Source: an uncultured Collinsella sp. (GTDB lineage: Bacteria > Actinomycetota > Coriobacteriia > Coriobacteriales > Coriobacteriaceae). From it: a DNA stretch of 16,344 nucleotides. This document shows positions 14,093-16,344 of the stretch, in pieces; position 1 is the stretch's first letter, and every line of letters starts with the position of its first letter. The notes below the pieces were generated by a model. The model was given only the letters and a program-made list of their open reading frames with translations. It did no database searches and was not told the origin of the DNA. Made by a program: the position numbers and the translations under genes. The DNA lies in NCBI GenBank assembly GCA_958438955.1, contig CAUBTS010000040.1:1-16344 (forward strand), read 5' to 3'.

Positions 14093-14944
14093 TTATGCGC
14101 GACGAAGCTTTTGGTTGATGCGGTACAGCTCGGCGAGACCCCGCAGCGTCAGCGCGTCGTCTACCGTCAGACTGTGGCCGACCAACGCCGCGAGCGCCTC
14201 GGCATCGTCGCCGGTGATGACAATGGGCACGCTGCCCTCCCCCGCCGCCTTGGTCGCGCGCATCTCGGCAAGCACCATGTCGAGCATGCCGTCGATACGG
14301 GCCACCTCGCCCAAGACCACGCCCGAGCGCATGGCCTCGCGCGTGTTGCGACCGATCACATGCGTGGGTGCCGAGGGCTCAACCTGGGGTAGGCGCGCTG
14401 CTGCCGCCGAAAGCGAGCGGGCGCCAAGTGCCAGACCCGGCGCGATGACGCCGCCGACAAAGGTTCCGCGCGCATCGATGACCTCGATATTGGTCGTAGT
14501 GCCCAGGTCGATCACGATGCACGGCGAGCCGTAGACAGCGCGGGCAGCCACGGCGTCGGCGATGCGGTCGGGACCGATCTCGGCCGGGTCATCGTAGTGC
14601 ACGGGTATGCCGGTCTTGAGACCCGGCCCCACGGTGAGCACGCGCCCCGTGCAGGTACGGGAAAGCGCTGCCTTCCACGGGCGCTCGAGCGCCGGGACCA
14701 CACAGCTCAGCACGGCCGCGGCGGGTACAAGCGCACCCGGCATGCCCGCATCGGCCGCCAGTGCGGCCATGACCTGCACGAGACGCATGCGCACCTCGTC
14801 TGCCGTGATGCTCGACGGCGTGGTGATCTCGCACGTCGCAAGCGGACATTCCTGCGCCGCGGCCGAATCCTCGGCAAACAGACCAAAGCGAATGAACGTG
14901 TTACCCACGTCGACCGTCAATATGTATGCGCACCCATTAAGCAT
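14093..14944 (-). CDS. coaX: Type III pantothenate kinase (CoaX)
   Basis: 283 aa from ATG 14944; AAAGGAG lies 8 nt upstream. The longer frame to ATG 14998 lacks a site and would cross the promoter region. ASKHA-fold motifs: LTVDVGNTFIRFGLF (9-23; P-loop-like phosphate motif with D12), GPDRIADAVAA (124-134; catalytic Asp D126), IDLGTTTNIEVID (145-157) and GGVIAPGLALGARSL (164-178). The enzyme phosphorylates pantothenate with ATP in the first step of CoA synthesis. It needs a monovalent cation and is not inhibited by CoA, as known for type III enzymes. No birA or tilS neighbour is seen, unlike in many genomes. Divergent from the OPT transporter with a shared 192-bp control region. Confidence 0.96.
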   Translation of the reverse strand: MLNGCAYILTVDVGNTFIRFGLFAEDSAAAQECPLATCEITTPSSITADEVRMRLVQVMAALAADAGMPGALVPAAAVLSCVVPALERPWKAALSRTCTGRVLTVGPGLKTGIPVHYDDPAEIGPDRIADAVAARAVYGSPCIVIDLGTTTNIEVIDARGTFVGGVIAPGLALGARSLSAAAARLPQVEPSAPTHVIGRNTREAMRSGVVLGEVARIDGMLDMVLAEMRATKAAGEGSVPIVITGDDAEALAALVGHSLTVDDALTLRGLAELYRINQKLRRA

Positions 14945-14971
14945 CGTCGGCGCTCCTTTCGTCTGCCCAGC

Positions 14972-14977
14972 AGTATA
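14972..14977 (-). promoter_or_regulatory. Possible -10 (TATACT) for coaX
   Basis: In the minus direction TATACT lies 27 nt before the coaX ATG; no strong -35 is found at the standard spacing. An inverted repeat (14993-15010) begins 15 bp upstream of it. Confidence 0.4.
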
Positions 14978-14992
14978 TCGCCTACCTAAACC

Positions 14993-15010
14993 AGTCATCC
15001 CAAAATGACT
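14993..15010. promoter_or_regulatory. Inverted repeat AGTCAT-N6-ATGACT between divergent coaX and OPT genes
   Basis: A perfect 6+6-bp inverted repeat with a 6-bp spacer (CCCAAA) lies between the two divergent TATACT elements. It covers the -35 positions of both, as expected for an operator controlling one or both genes. The bound factor is unknown. Confidence 0.5.
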
Positions 15011-15020
15011 AGCTTGCGGC

Positions 15021-15026
15021 TATACT
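15021..15026 (+). promoter_or_regulatory. Possible -10 (TATACT) for the OPT transporter gene
   Basis: TATACT, with the inverted repeat covering the -35 position. It predicts a transcript start near 15033 and a leader of about 100 nt before the ATG at 15137. Confidence 0.45.
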
Positions 15027-15073
15027 GGTGCGCGGTCGCGCGCGAGCTCACGCGGCGGCCCTTGGTAACCCGA

Positions 15074-15112
15074 CTTCCCGCGCCGTATCCGTAACGGCGC
15101 TCCCGGGGGAAG
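15074..15112 (+). promoter_or_regulatory. Structured leader hairpin of the OPT transporter mRNA
   Basis: The outer stem CTTCCC (15074-15079) with GGGAAG (15107-15112) and the inner stem GCGCCGT (15080-15086) with ACGGCGC (15094-15100) form a stacked hairpin 13 nt before the AAGGAG ribosome site. No known riboswitch consensus was recognised. It has no U-tract, so it is not a simple terminator. Confidence 0.45.
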
Positions 15113-15136
15113 CGGATATACGCAAAGGAGTTTTAT

Positions 15137-16344
15137 ATGAGCAATCCCTCGAACCGCGCTTCGATGCGCGGGCAACTCACGCTGCGCGGCGTCGTCATCG
15201 GCGTCCTTGGCTGCGTGATCATCACGGCAAGCTCGGCCTATACCGCCCTCAAGATGGGTGCGCTCCCCTGGCCGATCATTTTCGCTGCCGTCATTTCGCT
15301 GTTCTTCCTTAAGCTCATGGGCAACGCCAGCCTCAACGAGGCAAACGTCACCCACACCATCATGTCCGCAGGCGCCATGGTCGCCGGCGGTCTGGCGTTT
15401 ACCATCCCGGGCGCCTGGATGCTGGGCTATGCCGACCAGATCAGCTGGCTCGACATGTTTATCGTGGCACTCGCCGGCACCATCTTGGGCCTTCTGGCGA
15501 CAGCACTCATCCACCGTCACTTTATCGTGGACGCCGCGCTTGAGTTCCCCACCGGCAACGCCGCAGCTCAAACCCTGCGTGCTACCGAGGCCGGCGGCAA
15601 GACCGGCAAGCAGCTCTTTGGCTCCATGGCCATCGCCGGCATATACAGCGTGCTGCGCGACGCCCTGGGCGTGGTTCCCAGCATGCTGTGCACGCTCAAT
15701 ATCCCCGGCGTGACCTTTGCCATCTACAACTCGCCCATGTTGCTGTCCATCGGCTTTTTGGTGGGCTTCGCCCCCGTCGCGTTCTGGTTTGCCGGCGCGC
15801 TGCTGGGCAACTTTGGCATCATTGTCGGCGGCACCGCTGCCGGTCTGTTTGACGTTATGACCGCACAGGGCATTGTTAAGTCCCTGGGTATGGGCCTCAT
15901 GATGGGCTTTGGCGTCGCCGTCGTCCTCAAGGACATCCTGCCGCAGGTCGCCGGCATCGTCCGCGGTCTTGCCGCCGACAGCTCCACCGACACCGACGAG
16001 CAATCGCTCATCTCGGGCTCCCTTAAGCTCGACGCCGGCATCATCGGCCTGGGCGCTGCCGCCATCGCCGTGATCGTCGCCATCGTGCTTGACCTTGGTC
16101 CCGTCCCGGCCGTCATCGTGACGCTGTTCACCTTTGTCACCACCATCATGAGCGCACAGAGCTGCGGCCAGACGGGCATCGACCCCATGGAGATCTTTGG
16201 CCTCATCGTTATGCTCATCGTGGCTGCCTTTGCACAGATCGCTCAGGTCAAGCTGTTCTTTATCGCCGGCATCGTAGCCGTGGCGTGCGGCCTTGCGGGC
16301 GACGTCATGAACGACTTTAAGGCCGGCGCCGTGCTGGGCACCAA
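15137..16344 (+). CDS. OPT family oligopeptide transporter (C-terminus cut by window edge)
   Basis: 402 codons are visible and the frame stays open to the edge. AAAGGAG lies 6 nt before ATG 15137. The N-terminal RGQLTLRGVVIGVLGCVIITASSAYTALKMGALPWPIIFAAVISL fits the first helices of the prokaryotic OPT branch, including the early loop AYTALKMGALPWP. SLNEANVTHTIMSAGAMVAGGLAFTIPG, LEFPTGNAAAQTLRA (179-185 region carries the conserved FPTG) and the later QSCGQTGIDPMEIFG are further family motifs. OPT proteins are proton-coupled importers of small peptides or metal-chelate complexes in the cytoplasmic membrane; the substrate here is unknown. A polar loop (RGLAADSSTDTDEQSL, about 285-300) separates two membrane blocks. 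The long open frame opposite (15020-16003) is a codon-bias shadow. Confidence 0.93.
   Translation, partial: MSNPSNRASMRGQLTLRGVVIGVLGCVIITASSAYTALKMGALPWPIIFAAVISLFFLKLMGNASLNEANVTHTIMSAGAMVAGGLAFTIPGAWMLGYADQISWLDMFIVALAGTILGLLATALIHRHFIVDAALEFPTGNAAAQTLRATEAGGKTGKQLFGSMAIAGIYSVLRDALGVVPSMLCTLNIPGVTFAIYNSPMLLSIGFLVGFAPVAFWFAGALLGNFGIIVGGTAAGLFDVMTAQGIVKSLGMGLMMGFGVAVVLKDILPQVAGIVRGLAADSSTDTDEQSLISGSLKLDAGIIGLGAAAIAVIVAIVLDLGPVPAVIVTLFTFVTTIMSAQSCGQTGIDPMEIFGLIVMLIVAAFAQIAQVKLFFIAGIVAVACGLAGDVMNDFKAGAVLGT

Noticed and set aside
15020..16003. 327-residue minus-strand open frame opposite the OPT transporter gene
   Set aside because: It is Asp/Gly/His-rich with no domain-like pattern and lies entirely antisense to a clear OPT protein. 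It is a shadow produced by strong GC3 bias.

Overview
The window looks like core chromosome from a GC-rich member of the Coriobacteriia, most like Collinsella. This is an inference. It rests on the strong G/C third-position bias, the conserved single-copy genes lgt, coaX and yebC, the AmaP/DUF2273/Asp23 set typical of Gram-positive bacteria, and a DUF6020-type membrane protein. No rRNA, tRNA, CRISPR array, transposase, integrase or phage gene was found.

Layout. At the left edge a truncated YtcJ-like amidohydrolase on the minus strand (1-1322) diverges from an M20D peptidase/amidohydrolase on the plus strand (1491-2954). A strong hairpin at 2991-3027 lies between that peptidase and a run of 13 consecutive minus-strand genes. 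Read in their own direction (right to left) these are coaX, a dCMP-deaminase-family protein, a NifU-domain protein, lgt, a large DUF6020-like polytopic protein, yebC, the trio amaP / DUF2273 / Asp23, a YitT-family transporter-like protein, two zinc-ribbon membrane proteins, and a DUF2752 membrane protein. At the right edge an OPT-family oligopeptide transporter on the plus strand diverges from coaX and runs off the window.

How the genes relate. AmaP, the DUF2273 protein and the Asp23/Gls24 protein form a compact cell-envelope stress module: AmaP is the membrane anchor for Asp23 in other Gram-positives, and the first two genes overlap by 8 bp. The two zinc-ribbon proteins share the same N-terminal design (paired CxxC, low-complexity Pro/Ala/Gln linker, multi-pass membrane domain). 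With the DUF2752 protein they form a small cluster of unknown function, the least understood part of the window. Lgt makes lipoproteins, and the neighbouring DUF6020 protein has features of GT-C-like envelope enzymes. CoaX, the deaminase and the NifU-domain protein are housekeeping functions (CoA, nucleotide and Fe-S metabolism).

The most interesting non-coding signal is a family of four small hairpins (about 7127-7163, 9741-9773, 11979-12017, 12063-12091). They share a loop core GGGACAGG but have different, internally complementary arms. Three of them abut or overlap a TAA stop codon in the same orientation. They look like REP/BIME-type elements.

Starts were moved from the longest ORF to a better ribosome-binding site wherever the sequence argued for it, including four GTG starts. 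Protein families were recognised by eye from motifs, and no database search was possible.
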